Source of the DNA: Pseudacidobacterium ailaaui
GTDB taxonomy: Bacteria > Acidobacteriota > Terriglobia > Terriglobales > Acidobacteriaceae
Direction of reading: 5' to 3'
DNA length: 64,000 nucleotides
Assembly: GCF_000688455.1 (NCBI RefSeq)
Contig: NZ_JIAL01000001.1
Span: forward strand, 1,271,001-1,335,000
Part shown: positions 1-8,568 of the stretch, in pieces
Position numbering within the stretch: position 1 is the first letter of the stretch
How the letters are laid out: each line of letters starts with the position of its first letter
Notes under the pieces: model-generated
What the model was told of the DNA's origin: nothing
Database searches by the model: none
What the model saw: the letters and a program-made list of their open reading frames with translations, nothing else
Made by a program: the position numbers and the translations under genes

Positions 1-2574
1 GACGGCGCCCTTCAGATGCCGGCAGACATACAGTCCACCGCAACCGGCAAACCTGTAGCGATTGTCTTTGATGCGGACGGGGCCGTCATCAATACACTGC
101 TTGGACCGGGAGCCAGCGATCCTTCTGACTGCCGCGACAATGGCGTGATCACGCTTGTAGACAATCTCGGTACAGATGCCACGATCCGGCACGCGCTGAT
201 GGTGCTCAATGGCCTCTGCGCGGGCAATCGTGGACAACTGGCCGTCATGCAATACCAAATCATGCGTGGCTTTGGTCGCATTCTCGGGCTGGACTGGTCC
301 CAGGCCAATGAAGAAGACTTCGCCAGCCACAACATCACGTCCGACGACCTGGCCGGATGGCCCATCATGCATCCGGTTGAGTATCTCTGCCAGTTTTCCA
401 GTGCTTTCTGCTCGCCCGACTTGAGCGCCCTGCGCTATGACGACATCGCCGCACTGAACCGGCTGTATCCGGTAACGGCGGCAAACATCAGCAGTTTCCC
501 CGGAAAGGTCCTGACAGCACCTGCAACCATTTCCCTCCAGGGCACCATCCATTTCCGCAATGGACAAGGAATGCAGGGCGTGAATGTGGTCCTGCGTCCT
601 GTCCTGCCAGGGACCAATCTCCCCGATGTTCGTTATACCGTCACCGCAGTCAGTGGTGCGTTCTTCCAGGGCAATGCCCCAAACCCGGTGAATGGCGCTG
701 TGGATACGCAGGGAGATCCGGTCAATGAGTACGGCAGCGATGATGCCTCTCTGGAGGGCTGGTTTGATCTGAGCGGGGTCCCTCTGCCGGCGGGCACAAA
801 CATTGCAGATTATCAACTCAGCTTTGAAGCAATCAATCCGCTGTATGCTGCCAACAACTCTGTGGGTCCGTATCAAAAGGGCCAGGTGACTCCCTCTGGC
901 ACAATGCCGGTCATCCTGCTCCATGGCCTGACCGCGGGGACCCAAACTGTGGAAGACATTGTGATTCAGGACTCTGCCAACCAGCAGTACAGCGGAGACG
1001 ACGGCACGGAGACGGCCCCGGCGCGGATACCGCCAAGTGGAGAATGGACCGGCCGCATCACTGGATATGGCCATACCGCATGGTTTGACTGGCCGGTGCG
1101 TCCCTACCGTGAGCTGACGGTGGAGGCCCAGGCGCTCGACGAAGACGGAAGGCCCACCCTGAACAAAGCGCAGGTCGTATTGGGTGCGTGGAATGGCTCG
1201 GATGCCCCGGGGTCTGCTCCCGTCAGCGGTACATCACAGGCATTCAACGGAGCACAAACCGGGCTGACGACGCTCTCGGTGGCCACCGTGGCCCCCGGTC
1301 ATCTCCGTCTGGGGATAGCAGATGCACGCGGTGATGGGCGTCCGGATTATCTTTACCACGCCCGCCTGCTCTATGCAGATTCAGTCACCCCGACCCGTAT
1401 CTCTTTGGCGGGCGGTCCCATTACGATTCGCGGTGTCGGCTTCCGCCCCAATGCCGTCGTCACCGTCAATGGGGTCCGCGCTGTGGTCACTGGAGTTACA
1501 CCCACTGAAATCACGGCGATCGCCCCTCCCGCCAACGGGAAAACAGGTGTGGTCCTGCTCACCGTAAGCGACCCGCAGACGCTGGGTGTGACTGCGATCC
1601 AGGACGGCCTGAGCTATGACGCACTCGGCGGAGATGCCCTGGGAATTGTCACAGCACCCTACGGCCCGGTAGGCCTTGGCGTCTGGACACCGTTTACGGT
1701 AAAGGCGCTGGCGGCCGACGGCCAGACGCCCGCCGCCGGCGTTATCGTAACGTTTTCAGTGACAAACGGCGCGGCGGTGCTCGGTTGTGGTCAGCCTGTC
1801 TGTTCGGTGCTTTCAGGCGGAGATGGGCTGGCTTCCATCAACGTAGCGGCAAATACCCTCTCCTCTGCGCAGGTAACGGCCTCTCTCAGCGATGACGCAA
1901 GCGTCATGACGGAATTTACCGGCAGTGGAACGCCGGTCATCGCCGCACTTACGCCCAATCTGTACATCGCTGCCGATGCCTCTTTTCTCTGGGCCCCGCA
2001 GGCCGAGGTGCTGAACAACGGGACCCCTGTGTCCGGGCAGCAGGTAAACTGGTCGGCCAGTACCGGGGCCGTCGCAGCGATGGCCTCCAGCACCAGCAAT
2101 GCAGGCGGCACAGCAACTGGACAAATCAACGTCGGCCCGCTTGCAGCCGGTACAGATGTTCCTGTCTCTGCCTGCCTCTCTCCAGGTCCACAGTGCGCTG
2201 CTTTTCATATTTACGCAGTACATTCTGGGCTTGCACAACTCACCGCAGTCAGCGGAGCAGGCCAATCACTCAGTGCCAGCCAAACGCCAGCGCCAGTGGT
2301 ACTGCGTGTGACCGATGCAGCAGGGCATCCCATGGCCGCGGCGATCGTCACCTTTTACGAAACGCTGGTCCAGTGGACCCCTGACTGCCCGGCACAGGGA
2401 CGCTGCCCGTCGGCCCCTACGCTTGCCACGCAGGCCGTCCAGGCCTCATCTGGAGCAGACGGATTGGTTACACTGGTACCAGTGACCGGCAATGGAGTTC
2501 CCACGCGGTTATACGTGACCGCCGCGACCGGCAATGCAACCTCACTCAGCTTCGAGATTGAACAACATCCATAA
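1..2574 (+). CDS. Secreted IPT/Ig-repeat protein with degenerate matrixin-like N-terminal region (5' partial)
   Basis: The reading frame is open to the first base of the window, and the first ATG (position 16) has no Shine-Dalgarno sequence, so the gene very probably begins upstream. Counting from that ATG (852 residues), residues 1-155 resemble the end of a matrixin-like metalloprotease domain: an RGFGRILGLDW stretch (residues 84-94) stands where HExxHxxGxxH is expected, and DDIAALNRLYP follows about 50 residues later, as it does at the end of such domains. Residues about 455-535 look like an IPT/TIG domain, and the rest is a chain of Ig-like, invasin-type beta domains. The zinc ligands are replaced (H to R, E to G, H to R, H to W), so proteolysis is unlikely. 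Probable role: extracellular or surface binding protein. The domain reading comes from sequence patterns; the function is not known. Confidence 0.7.
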   Translation, partial: DGALQMPADIQSTATGKPVAIVFDADGAVINTLLGPGASDPSDCRDNGVITLVDNLGTDATIRHALMVLNGLCAGNRGQLAVMQYQIMRGFGRILGLDWSQANEEDFASHNITSDDLAGWPIMHPVEYLCQFSSAFCSPDLSALRYDDIAALNRLYPVTAANISSFPGKVLTAPATISLQGTIHFRNGQGMQGVNVVLRPVLPGTNLPDVRYTVTAVSGAFFQGNAPNPVNGAVDTQGDPVNEYGSDDASLEGWFDLSGVPLPAGTNIADYQLSFEAINPLYAANNSVGPYQKGQVTPSGTMPVILLHGLTAGTQTVEDIVIQDSANQQYSGDDGTETAPARIPPSGEWTGRITGYGHTAWFDWPVRPYRELTVEAQALDEDGRPTLNKAQVVLGAWNGSDAPGSAPVSGTSQAFNGAQTGLTTLSVATVAPGHLRLGIADARGDGRPDYLYHARLLYADSVTPTRISLAGGPITIRGVGFRPNAVVTVNGVRAVVTGVTPTEITAIAPPANGKTGVVLLTVSDPQTLGVTAIQDGLSYDALGGDALGIVTAPYGPVGLGVWTPFTVKALAADGQTPAAGVIVTFSVTNGAAVLGCGQPVCSVLSGGDGLASINVAANTLSSAQVTASLSDDASVMTEFTGSGTPVIAALTPNLYIAADASFLWAPQAEVLNNGTPVSGQQVNWSASTGAVAAMASSTSNAGGTATGQINVGPLAAGTDVPVSACLSPGPQCAAFHIYAVHSGLAQLTAVSGAGQSLSASQTPAPVVLRVTDAAGHPMAAAIVTFYETLVQWTPDCPAQGRCPSAPTLATQAVQASSGADGLVTLVPVTGNGVPTRLYVTAATGNATSLSFEIEQHP

Positions 2575-2654
2575 CAGGCCCTGAGGGCGGCGCGCCGCAA
2601 GCAGCAATTGCCGCATCTCTTTCATAGGGACCAATTTTCTTCTGGGGAGTATTC

Positions 2655-4052
2655 ATGGCTGCAGAACTGATTCCAGCAATTGCGGAAGGACGGCGTCCAC
2701 GCGTGCTGATCCTGGGTGCCGGGTTTGCCGGACTCCACGCCGCAAAGGGCCTGGCCAGGCTTCCGGTAGACATCACCGTGGTGGACCGCCGCAATCATCA
2801 CACCTTCCAGCCGCTGCTCTATCAGGTGGCTCTTGCGGTCCTGTCCCCCGCAGACATCGCCACGCCCATCCGCAGCATTCTGCGCAAGCACAAAAACATC
2901 GAAGTGCTCATGGATGAGGCCATCCGGATTGATAAGCAGCGCCGCGCAGTCCAGATGAAAAGCGGTGTGGAAATGGAATATGACTATCTGGTCGTTGCCA
3001 CCGGTTCCACGCATTCCTACTTCGGGCATGATGACTGGGCGCACGTGGCCCCCGGGTTAAAGACCGTTGAAGACGCTACAGAAATCCGTCGGCGCGTGCT
3101 GCTGGCCTTTGAGCTGGCCGAGCGGCAGATGCTGGAGACAGGCTCCCATCCTCCTCTGAACTTTGTCGTCATCGGAGGCGGTCCTACCGGCGTCGAGCTG
3201 GCCGGGGCCATCTCCGACATTGCCAAACTCTATATGCGGCATGATTTCCGCCATATTGATCCAGCAAAGGCCCGGGTGCTGATTCTTGAAGGCGGCCCTC
3301 GCATTCTGGCTGCCTATCCAGAGGACCTCTCCCGCAAGGCGGTCGAGCAGTTGAATGCCCTTGGTGTTGAGGTCCACACCGGTGCGCAGGTCACTGACGT
3401 GCAGCCGGGATATGTGGTGGTTGGCGGCCAGCGGCTGGATTCTGTGGTCACACTCTGGGCCGCCGGAGTGCAGGCCTCTCCGCTGGGCAAGCTGCTGGAG
3501 GTCGAAACCGACCGCCGCGGATGCGTCCTGGTCAATGCAACCCTGAATCCTCCCGGACATCCTGAAATCTTTGTCTGCGGCGACCTTGCCCATTTTGAGC
3601 AGGACGGAAAGCAGGTCCCCGGCGTGGCCCAGCCCGCGATGCAGATGGGCGACCATGTGGCGCGTATGGTGGAACAGGATTTGAAAGGAACGGCCCGCAG
3701 CGCTTTTCACTATTTCGATAAAGGTGATATGGCGACCATCGGCCGCATGGCCGCTGTGGCCAAAATTGAATGGCCCTTCAAAGCGCACTGGAGTGGCTTC
3801 ATGGCCTGGATCACCTGGCTGACCATCCACATCTTCTTCCTCATCGGATTCAGAAACCGCATCTTCGTCTTCTGGGAGTGGGCCTGGACCTACTTCACCT
3901 TCACGCATGGTGCGCGCCTGATCACAGGAAGCCAGGAATTGCCGGGATGGACCGAGCAACAGGGCGTTTCCGGGCCCGAAGCAGGCCTGCCTGTCGATCC
4001 CACTTCTCCGGAATTCCACGCGGCCCTTTCCGCTCCCCGGGGAAAGGCATAA
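2655..4052 (+). CDS. ndh: Type II NADH dehydrogenase (NDH-2), FAD-dependent
   Basis: 465 residues, usual for NDH-2. It transfers electrons from NADH to quinone without pumping protons, on the cytoplasmic face of the inner membrane. The N-terminus has the FAD-binding Rossmann motif LILGAGFAGLHAAKGL, followed by the HHTFQPLLYQVA segment typical of the family. A second dinucleotide motif, VVIGGGPTGVELAGA, binds NADH near residues 175-190, and the FAD-contacting VCGDLAHF lies near residue 310. The C-terminal part (about residues 375-420) is strongly hydrophobic and aromatic (GFMAWITWLTIHIFFLIGF) and should anchor the enzyme in the membrane. The ATG is preceded by GGGGAG at good spacing. It stands alone between two unrelated secreted proteins. 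Confidence 0.92.
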   Translation: MAAELIPAIAEGRRPRVLILGAGFAGLHAAKGLARLPVDITVVDRRNHHTFQPLLYQVALAVLSPADIATPIRSILRKHKNIEVLMDEAIRIDKQRRAVQMKSGVEMEYDYLVVATGSTHSYFGHDDWAHVAPGLKTVEDATEIRRRVLLAFELAERQMLETGSHPPLNFVVIGGGPTGVELAGAISDIAKLYMRHDFRHIDPAKARVLILEGGPRILAAYPEDLSRKAVEQLNALGVEVHTGAQVTDVQPGYVVVGGQRLDSVVTLWAAGVQASPLGKLLEVETDRRGCVLVNATLNPPGHPEIFVCGDLAHFEQDGKQVPGVAQPAMQMGDHVARMVEQDLKGTARSAFHYFDKGDMATIGRMAAVAKIEWPFKAHWSGFMAWITWLTIHIFFLIGFRNRIFVFWEWAWTYFTFTHGARLITGSQELPGWTEQQGVSGPEAGLPVDPTSPEFHAALSAPRGKA

Positions 4053-4056
4053 ATGC

Positions 4057-4080
4057 CGGGCCGCGTCCCCCGGCGGCCCG
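4057..4080 (+). terminator. GC-rich hairpin after ndh
   Basis: An 8-bp perfect stem (CGGGCCGC / GCGGCCCG) starts four bases after the ndh stop codon. There is no T tract, so intrinsic termination would be weak; an mRNA-stabilising or Rho-assisted hairpin is equally possible. Confidence 0.4.
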
Positions 4081-4091
4081 CAGCGCACTGA

Positions 4092-4102
4092 ATAACGTTT
4101 TC
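4092..4102 (+). promoter_or_regulatory. LacI-type operator-like half of an inverted pair
   Basis: ATAACGTTTTC, centred on CG at 4096/4097, is the exact reverse complement of GAAAACGTTAT at 4180-4190. Both look like LacI-family operators, which have a central CG flanked by A/T-rich arms. The centres are 89 bp apart, which would allow looping upstream of the GH43 gene. Inferred from sequence symmetry only. Confidence 0.4.
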
Positions 4103-4179
4103 CCATTCCTACATCATTTTTCTTGACCATTTTGCTTTTCACAGTTTAGATTCTCTGCTGGTTTTCACTTTTCTGTTTA

Positions 4180-4190
4180 GAAAACGTTAT
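4180..4190 (+). promoter_or_regulatory. LacI-type operator-like site in front of the GH43 gene
   Basis: GAAAACGTTAT, the mirror of the site at 4092-4102, ends seven bases before the GGAGG ribosome site of the GH43 gene. A repressor bound here would sit downstream of the promoter or over the transcription start. The cognate regulator is not evident. Confidence 0.4.
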
Positions 4191-4209
4191 CTTTACGGAG
4201 GACTCCCCC

Positions 4210-5652
4210 TTGAAAACTTCTGGCCTGCTCCTGCTTCTTCTATGGGCCTTGACCACGCCCATGCGCGCCCAGCTTGCCATGAACACCAGCACATCATTTC
4301 GCATCGTCAATTCCAACAGCGGTCTTTCTTTGGCCATTGCCGGCGATGCGCAACTGGCCGGGACTACCGCGGTCCAGGATACGGACGCGGCACTTCAAAG
4401 CACCCGCTGGCAGTTTGTTCCTGAAGGAAACAACACCTATCTGATTGAAAACCTGTATACAGGTCAGGTCCTCGGAATCTCGCTCGCCTCCACCGCGCCC
4501 GGGGCCCTCGCACTGGACTGGGCCGATAATGGCACTCCCGACCATCTCTGGCAGGTTCTGGATGCGGGCAACGGCCAATACAAAATCAGAAATGTGAACA
4601 GCGGCCTGCTGCTAGGCATCTCCGGCGCCTCGACCGCCCCGGGAGCACCTGCCTTGCAATGGGTGGACAACGGTACCCCGGACCACCTCTGGACCTTGCA
4701 GCCGGCGGGCGCAGCCTATCCCGGCCCTCTACCGGCCAAGATCGAATACAGCAGCACCGACACAGCAGGCATCCATGATCCATCCATGATCCGAACTTTT
4801 TGGGGATACGCCCTTTTTTCCACCCACAGCGCAATCCATGAGCATGTATCGCTGGACCGGGTCCACTTTTTTGACGCGGGCACAGCGTTGCCTGCCGTCC
4901 CCGCCTGGACCGCGGACGAGACCCTTGGCAGCGGAGACCTGTGGGCCCCCGATGTTTCATGGAGAAATGGGAAATTCTGGCTTTACTATGCCGCTTCCAG
5001 TTTCGGCAGTGCCAACTCGGCCATAGGCCTGGCCACTAGCTGGACCGCCCTGCCGGGCCAGTGGAAGGACTCCGGCACTCCGGTCCTCACCTCCGAGCAG
5101 TGTCCCGGCGCCAACGCCATCGACCCGGCCATTGTAGTGGACGACTCCGGTGTCCCCTGGATGTCCTTTGGCTCATTTTACGGGGGCATCTATCTCATTC
5201 AGCTCGATAAGACCACCGGACAGGTGGCCGCTGGCGCAACCTGCGAACATCTGGCCAACCGGATCGGAAATGCTGACGCCATTGAAGGTTCTTATATCTA
5301 CCATCACGGCGGTTATTACTATCTTTTTGTTTCCCTGGATTTCTGCTGCCAGGGAAGCAACAGCACCTATCACATTGGCGTGGGCCGATCTGTAAACGTC
5401 AATGGCCCCTATTATGACCGTGGTGGCCTGCGCATGGACCAGGGAGGTGTTACGTTGCTGCGGACCTCTCAGGGCCGCTATATCGGTCCGGGCGGGCAGA
5501 CAGTCATGGAAGACATGCGCGGGCCTTTGCTTGTCTACCACTATTACGACGGAGAAAATAATGGCTTGCCTACACTGGGAATGAACGAACTAGGCTGGAC
5601 CAGTGATGGATGGCCGTTCATCCGATCAAAAACAGAGGCGCAGCAGCACTAG
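4210..5652 (+). CDS. GH43 arabinan endo-1,5-alpha-L-arabinosidase with N-terminal ricin-type lectin domain
   Basis: 480 residues with a TTG start; GGAGG lies 8 bases upstream and the signal peptide (about residues 1-20, ending MRAQ) follows directly. Residues about 28-165 are a ricin-like beta-trefoil (CBM13-like) with repeats such as IRNVNSGLLLGISGAST and DNGTPDHLW. From about residue 175 the protein is a five-bladed GH43 propeller. The expected catalytic triad is visible: D190 in HDPSM (general base), D305 in AIDPAI (pKa modulator) and E359 in IEGSY (general acid). This fits an exported enzyme that cuts arabinan side chains of pectin, with the lectin domain targeting galactose/arabinose polymers. 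It converges on the response regulator gene and shares its last four bases (CTAG) with it. Exact linkage specificity cannot be read from sequence. Confidence 0.88.
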   Translation: MKTSGLLLLLLWALTTPMRAQLAMNTSTSFRIVNSNSGLSLAIAGDAQLAGTTAVQDTDAALQSTRWQFVPEGNNTYLIENLYTGQVLGISLASTAPGALALDWADNGTPDHLWQVLDAGNGQYKIRNVNSGLLLGISGASTAPGAPALQWVDNGTPDHLWTLQPAGAAYPGPLPAKIEYSSTDTAGIHDPSMIRTFWGYALFSTHSAIHEHVSLDRVHFFDAGTALPAVPAWTADETLGSGDLWAPDVSWRNGKFWLYYAASSFGSANSAIGLATSWTALPGQWKDSGTPVLTSEQCPGANAIDPAIVVDDSGVPWMSFGSFYGGIYLIQLDKTTGQVAAGATCEHLANRIGNADAIEGSYIYHHGGYYYLFVSLDFCCQGSNSTYHIGVGRSVNVNGPYYDRGGLRMDQGGVTLLRTSQGRYIGPGGQTVMEDMRGPLLVYHYYDGENNGLPTLGMNELGWTSDGWPFIRSKTEAQQH

Positions 5653-6449
5653 TCCTGCTGCTGCGTGCTGCGCATCATCGCCAGGGAAGCGGCCTTGTCA
5701 TTGATCTGAAAATCGTATTCCCGGACAACCTTCATTACAGCGCGCCGGGTCTCCTCTGTATGTTTCCCCTTGTTATGCAGCACCCGGGAGACGGTCGCCA
5801 TGGAGACCCCCGCCTTGCGCGCAATGTCGGCAATGGTGATCTTTTCTCCCTGGGTGCGCGCTTCCTCAAGAGCATCCAGGGTCTCAATCATCGTATTCAG
5901 CCGCTCCCACACCTCAGCAAGGGCCAACCCGGTCCTTTCCGCGACCTGCGTATCGCTCATGCCTTCCGCTATCAGATCCAGAATCTCGCGCTGCTGCGGC
6001 TCCAACTGGGCACGGGGAACACGCTCGGCAAAACGGGCCGCAATGTGCGGGGGAAAATAACGCCCACCGCGGTATACGGTGTGAATGGCCAGCATCATCT
6101 CTTCTTCTGAAGAGGCCTTCAGCAGATATCCATGGGCTCCGGCGCGGATGGCCCCATAGATGTCCTCATCGCTTTCATAACTCGTCAAGACGATCACGCG
6201 CGGGGGCGCATCCATCTGCCGGAGGGCGCGCATGGTCTGCTCGCCATTGAGCGCCGGCATACGGAGGTCCAGCAGCAGAATGTCGGCAGGCTTTTCCCTG
6301 AGCAGCTCCAGCGCCTGCTGTCCGTCTGAGACGCTGCCCACCACTTCCAGGTCAGAGTACGTAGCCAACATGCTTGCCAGCCCCGCGCGCACAACCGGGT
6401 GATCATCTGCAATCAGAATGCGGACTGCGGCTTTTTCCTCACTGGACAT
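5649..6449 (-). CDS. Response regulator: REC + degenerate LuxR-like region + LacI-type HTH
   Basis: 266 residues from the ATG at 6449, chosen because GAGG lies just upstream and it overlaps the kinase stop by 11 bp. Residues about 9-125 are a receiver domain with acidic pair D15/D16, phosphoacceptor D61 (LLLDLRMP), T89 and K111. Residues about 148-195 resemble a LuxR/NarL helix-turn-helix (QREILDLIAEGMSDTQVAE) but lose the consensus afterwards. Residues 203-250 are a clear LacI-family DNA-binding head: ADIARKAGVSMATVSRVLHN, followed by the usual TRRAVMKVVREYDFQIN. LacI heads normally sit on a periplasmic-binding-protein fold; here the head is on a two-component output. Last gene of the operon lipoprotein-kinase-regulator. 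Likely target: the operator-like sites at 9580-9691. Architecture is seen in the sequence; target and direction of control are inferred. Confidence 0.88.
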   Translation of the reverse strand: MSSEEKAAVRILIADDHPVVRAGLASMLATYSDLEVVGSVSDGQQALELLREKPADILLLDLRMPALNGEQTMRALRQMDAPPRVIVLTSYESDEDIYGAIRAGAHGYLLKASSEEEMMLAIHTVYRGGRYFPPHIAARFAERVPRAQLEPQQREILDLIAEGMSDTQVAERTGLALAEVWERLNTMIETLDALEEARTQGEKITIADIARKAGVSMATVSRVLHNKGKHTEETRRAVMKVVREYDFQINDKAASLAMMRSTQQQD

Positions 6450-8568
6450 GCTTTTCCTCATCATAAGCGAGGCGCAACAGCCTGTGCTTTTCCGGAGGGG
6501 CCGGCGCATGGGCCTCAATCCGTGTGCCTCTTCCCGGAGCGGTGTCAATAGTAAGACTTCCCCCAATGCTCTCTGCGCGCTGACGCATGGCCGTCAGGCC
6601 AAAACCGTCTGACTCATGCCGGGGGACAAAGCCGTTGCCATTATCTTCAATCACCAGAGTAATTTCCGCTGGATGATAGACGGCGCGGATGATCAACCGG
6701 CTGGGATGCCCGTGCTGGATGGCATTGGCAATGGACTCCTGCCCGATGCGAAAAAGGCAATCGAGGACGCGAAGGGGGATGGGGCGGGCCTCGCCTTCCA
6801 CCGATGTTTCGATCTGCACCGCATGTCTTCCTACCATTTGCAGCGCAATCTGCTCCAGCGCCGCGATCAGGCCCCCGGCTTCCGTGGCATCCGGACGAAG
6901 CGTAGTAATGCTGCGTCTGGCTTCATCATGACTGTGCCGCACCAGCTCGGCTGCGCGGTCCAGCTCTTCGAGCAGCGCGGGTTTGTCCGGAGGGCCGCTG
7001 TTTTTCGAGATACGGTTGCGAATTGCGCGGAGCTGAAAACCGATTCCGGCAAAACTTTGCGCCAGAGTGTCGTGGATCTCATGCGCCAGCCGCTCCCGTT
7101 CATCAATGACCGCCCGTAAACGCCACTGTTCCGCGCGGCTGTAGAGAAAATGCACAAAATACCCCGCGGCAAGCATAATGAGGGCCAGAGCAATCAGATG
7201 GTCGGCGCTCCACCAGGGCGGCCCTACCAGCACCTTGACGTCTTCCGGAGAGCTGACCAGCAGCGCAAAGGGAACAGCATTCTGCGTGTGTGCCGCATCC
7301 ACCAGACACACCCCCCTCAGGCGTACAAGGCTCTTCTTTTCCAGCTTTCTGAAGGCGTCAGAAACCGTAAGCGAGGCGGGCAAGGCACGAAAGACCTGTA
7401 GCCCGTCCCGCAATTCCAGCACATCCATGCCATCGGAAATTGAGGTTTTGTTCTGCAAAGTGCCTTCCACCTCCAGAAACATGGCATGGTAGGCACCGGT
7501 GGCAGCCTGGTCGGCAGTCACAGAAAGAGGCGGCCTTGGCGCCATGCCTCCCGAGGGGCGGGCGGTGGCATTGCGGATGACGGCGATCAGTCCCTCCGGG
7601 TATACATCGCCTTCCACTTCCACCTCATCGCCTACGCGCAGCAGTGTTCTGTCCCGAAGGACCACTTCGACGCCGCCGCTTGAATCCTGTACATAGAGAG
7701 GGTCAGTCAAGATCACCGTTCCCCGCACCGCGACATGCACCGGGCGCGTCACGGGAAAGAGCCGCAGCTCATGGATGGGCACAAAAGGTCCCCGCGGGGC
7801 CTCGGGAGCAGCCTGAAGATGGTTCTCAGGTACGATCATGGTTCCTTGATTGGTGGGATAGACCATCATCTGGGCCGGAGATTTTGCCGAAGTCAGAACG
7901 GCGGCTTCCGCGTTTGAAAGCCGCTCGGCGTGCACATTTCTCCAGACACCACCGGCCACCATCGACCGCAGCCCGATCTTTCCGGAATGGAAGCAATTCG
8001 GGTCGTGCGCTGTGATTGTCTGCGCATTGTTGCGACCAATTTCCTGCGCAGAAACACTGATATTGCAGCCAAATGCACCCAGCTTCAGGTGATACCAACG
8101 GCCGGGTCGGATTCCGCCTGGCATCTTTGCGGGAGGAAACTCGATCCACCCATGCTCAGCACGTCCCAGCACCAGCGACTGGTCGGCCGTGCGCAAGCCG
8201 GCATAGTAGCCGTTGTAGGAATCCACCCCGTGCTCGATGTCGCTGGCGCGAATCATGAGTCCTGCGTCTCCGCCTTCGCCCAGCAGCTCCATGTCTGCCT
8301 CCACCGAATAGTCCCGCCAGAAAGGCGATCCGGTAATCAGCTTTGCCCCCCGCTCATTGGAATCATTGCGGATTCCACCATTGGTCAGGCTCCAGTTTCC
8401 CGCATAGGGGGTCCACTCGCTGGTTTTGCCAGCGTTAAAGGAGTCCTGGTACGGCAGCCCGCGCCAGGGACTGCGCCAGTAAAGCACGGTGGCGATCACC
8501 GCCAGCACGACGACCACAGCCAAAAGCCAGGTCTGCGCGGTAAACCGATGCCTCTGCAAAGTGTTCAC
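6439..8568 (-). CDS. NarL-type sensor histidine kinase with lectin-like periplasmic domain
   Basis: 709 residues, GTG start, overlapping the stop of the lipoprotein gene by four bases (GTGA). A membrane helix at about residues 13-31 is followed by a periplasmic part of about 420 residues. Residues 38-215 resemble a LamG / DUF1080-like concanavalin fold (FWRDYSVEADMELLGEG, GWIEFPPAKMPGG). Residues about 270-345 look like an OB-fold strand set (VRGTVILTDPLYVQDSSGGV). A second helix lies at about 455-476. The cytoplasmic part is a HisKA_3 domain with probable phosphorylated H499 in HEIHDTLAQ, and an HATPase domain with N615 (QESIANAIQHG), G box DNGNGF and GFGLTAMRQR. It should phosphorylate the response regulator encoded directly downstream. 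The ectodomain suggests direct or lipoprotein-mediated carbohydrate sensing. Confidence 0.9.
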   Translation of the reverse strand: MNTLQRHRFTAQTWLLAVVVVLAVIATVLYWRSPWRGLPYQDSFNAGKTSEWTPYAGNWSLTNGGIRNDSNERGAKLITGSPFWRDYSVEADMELLGEGGDAGLMIRASDIEHGVDSYNGYYAGLRTADQSLVLGRAEHGWIEFPPAKMPGGIRPGRWYHLKLGAFGCNISVSAQEIGRNNAQTITAHDPNCFHSGKIGLRSMVAGGVWRNVHAERLSNAEAAVLTSAKSPAQMMVYPTNQGTMIVPENHLQAAPEAPRGPFVPIHELRLFPVTRPVHVAVRGTVILTDPLYVQDSSGGVEVVLRDRTLLRVGDEVEVEGDVYPEGLIAVIRNATARPSGGMAPRPPLSVTADQAATGAYHAMFLEVEGTLQNKTSISDGMDVLELRDGLQVFRALPASLTVSDAFRKLEKKSLVRLRGVCLVDAAHTQNAVPFALLVSSPEDVKVLVGPPWWSADHLIALALIMLAAGYFVHFLYSRAEQWRLRAVIDERERLAHEIHDTLAQSFAGIGFQLRAIRNRISKNSGPPDKPALLEELDRAAELVRHSHDEARRSITTLRPDATEAGGLIAALEQIALQMVGRHAVQIETSVEGEARPIPLRVLDCLFRIGQESIANAIQHGHPSRLIIRAVYHPAEITLVIEDNGNGFVPRHESDGFGLTAMRQRAESIGGSLTIDTAPGRGTRIEAHAPAPPEKHRLLRLAYDEEKHVQ

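Noticed and set aside
5649-6566. Longer start for the response regulator at 6566
   Set aside because: It would overlap the kinase gene by 128 bp and adds 39 residues unlike any receiver domain; the ATG at 6449 has a GAGG site and an 11-bp overlap.
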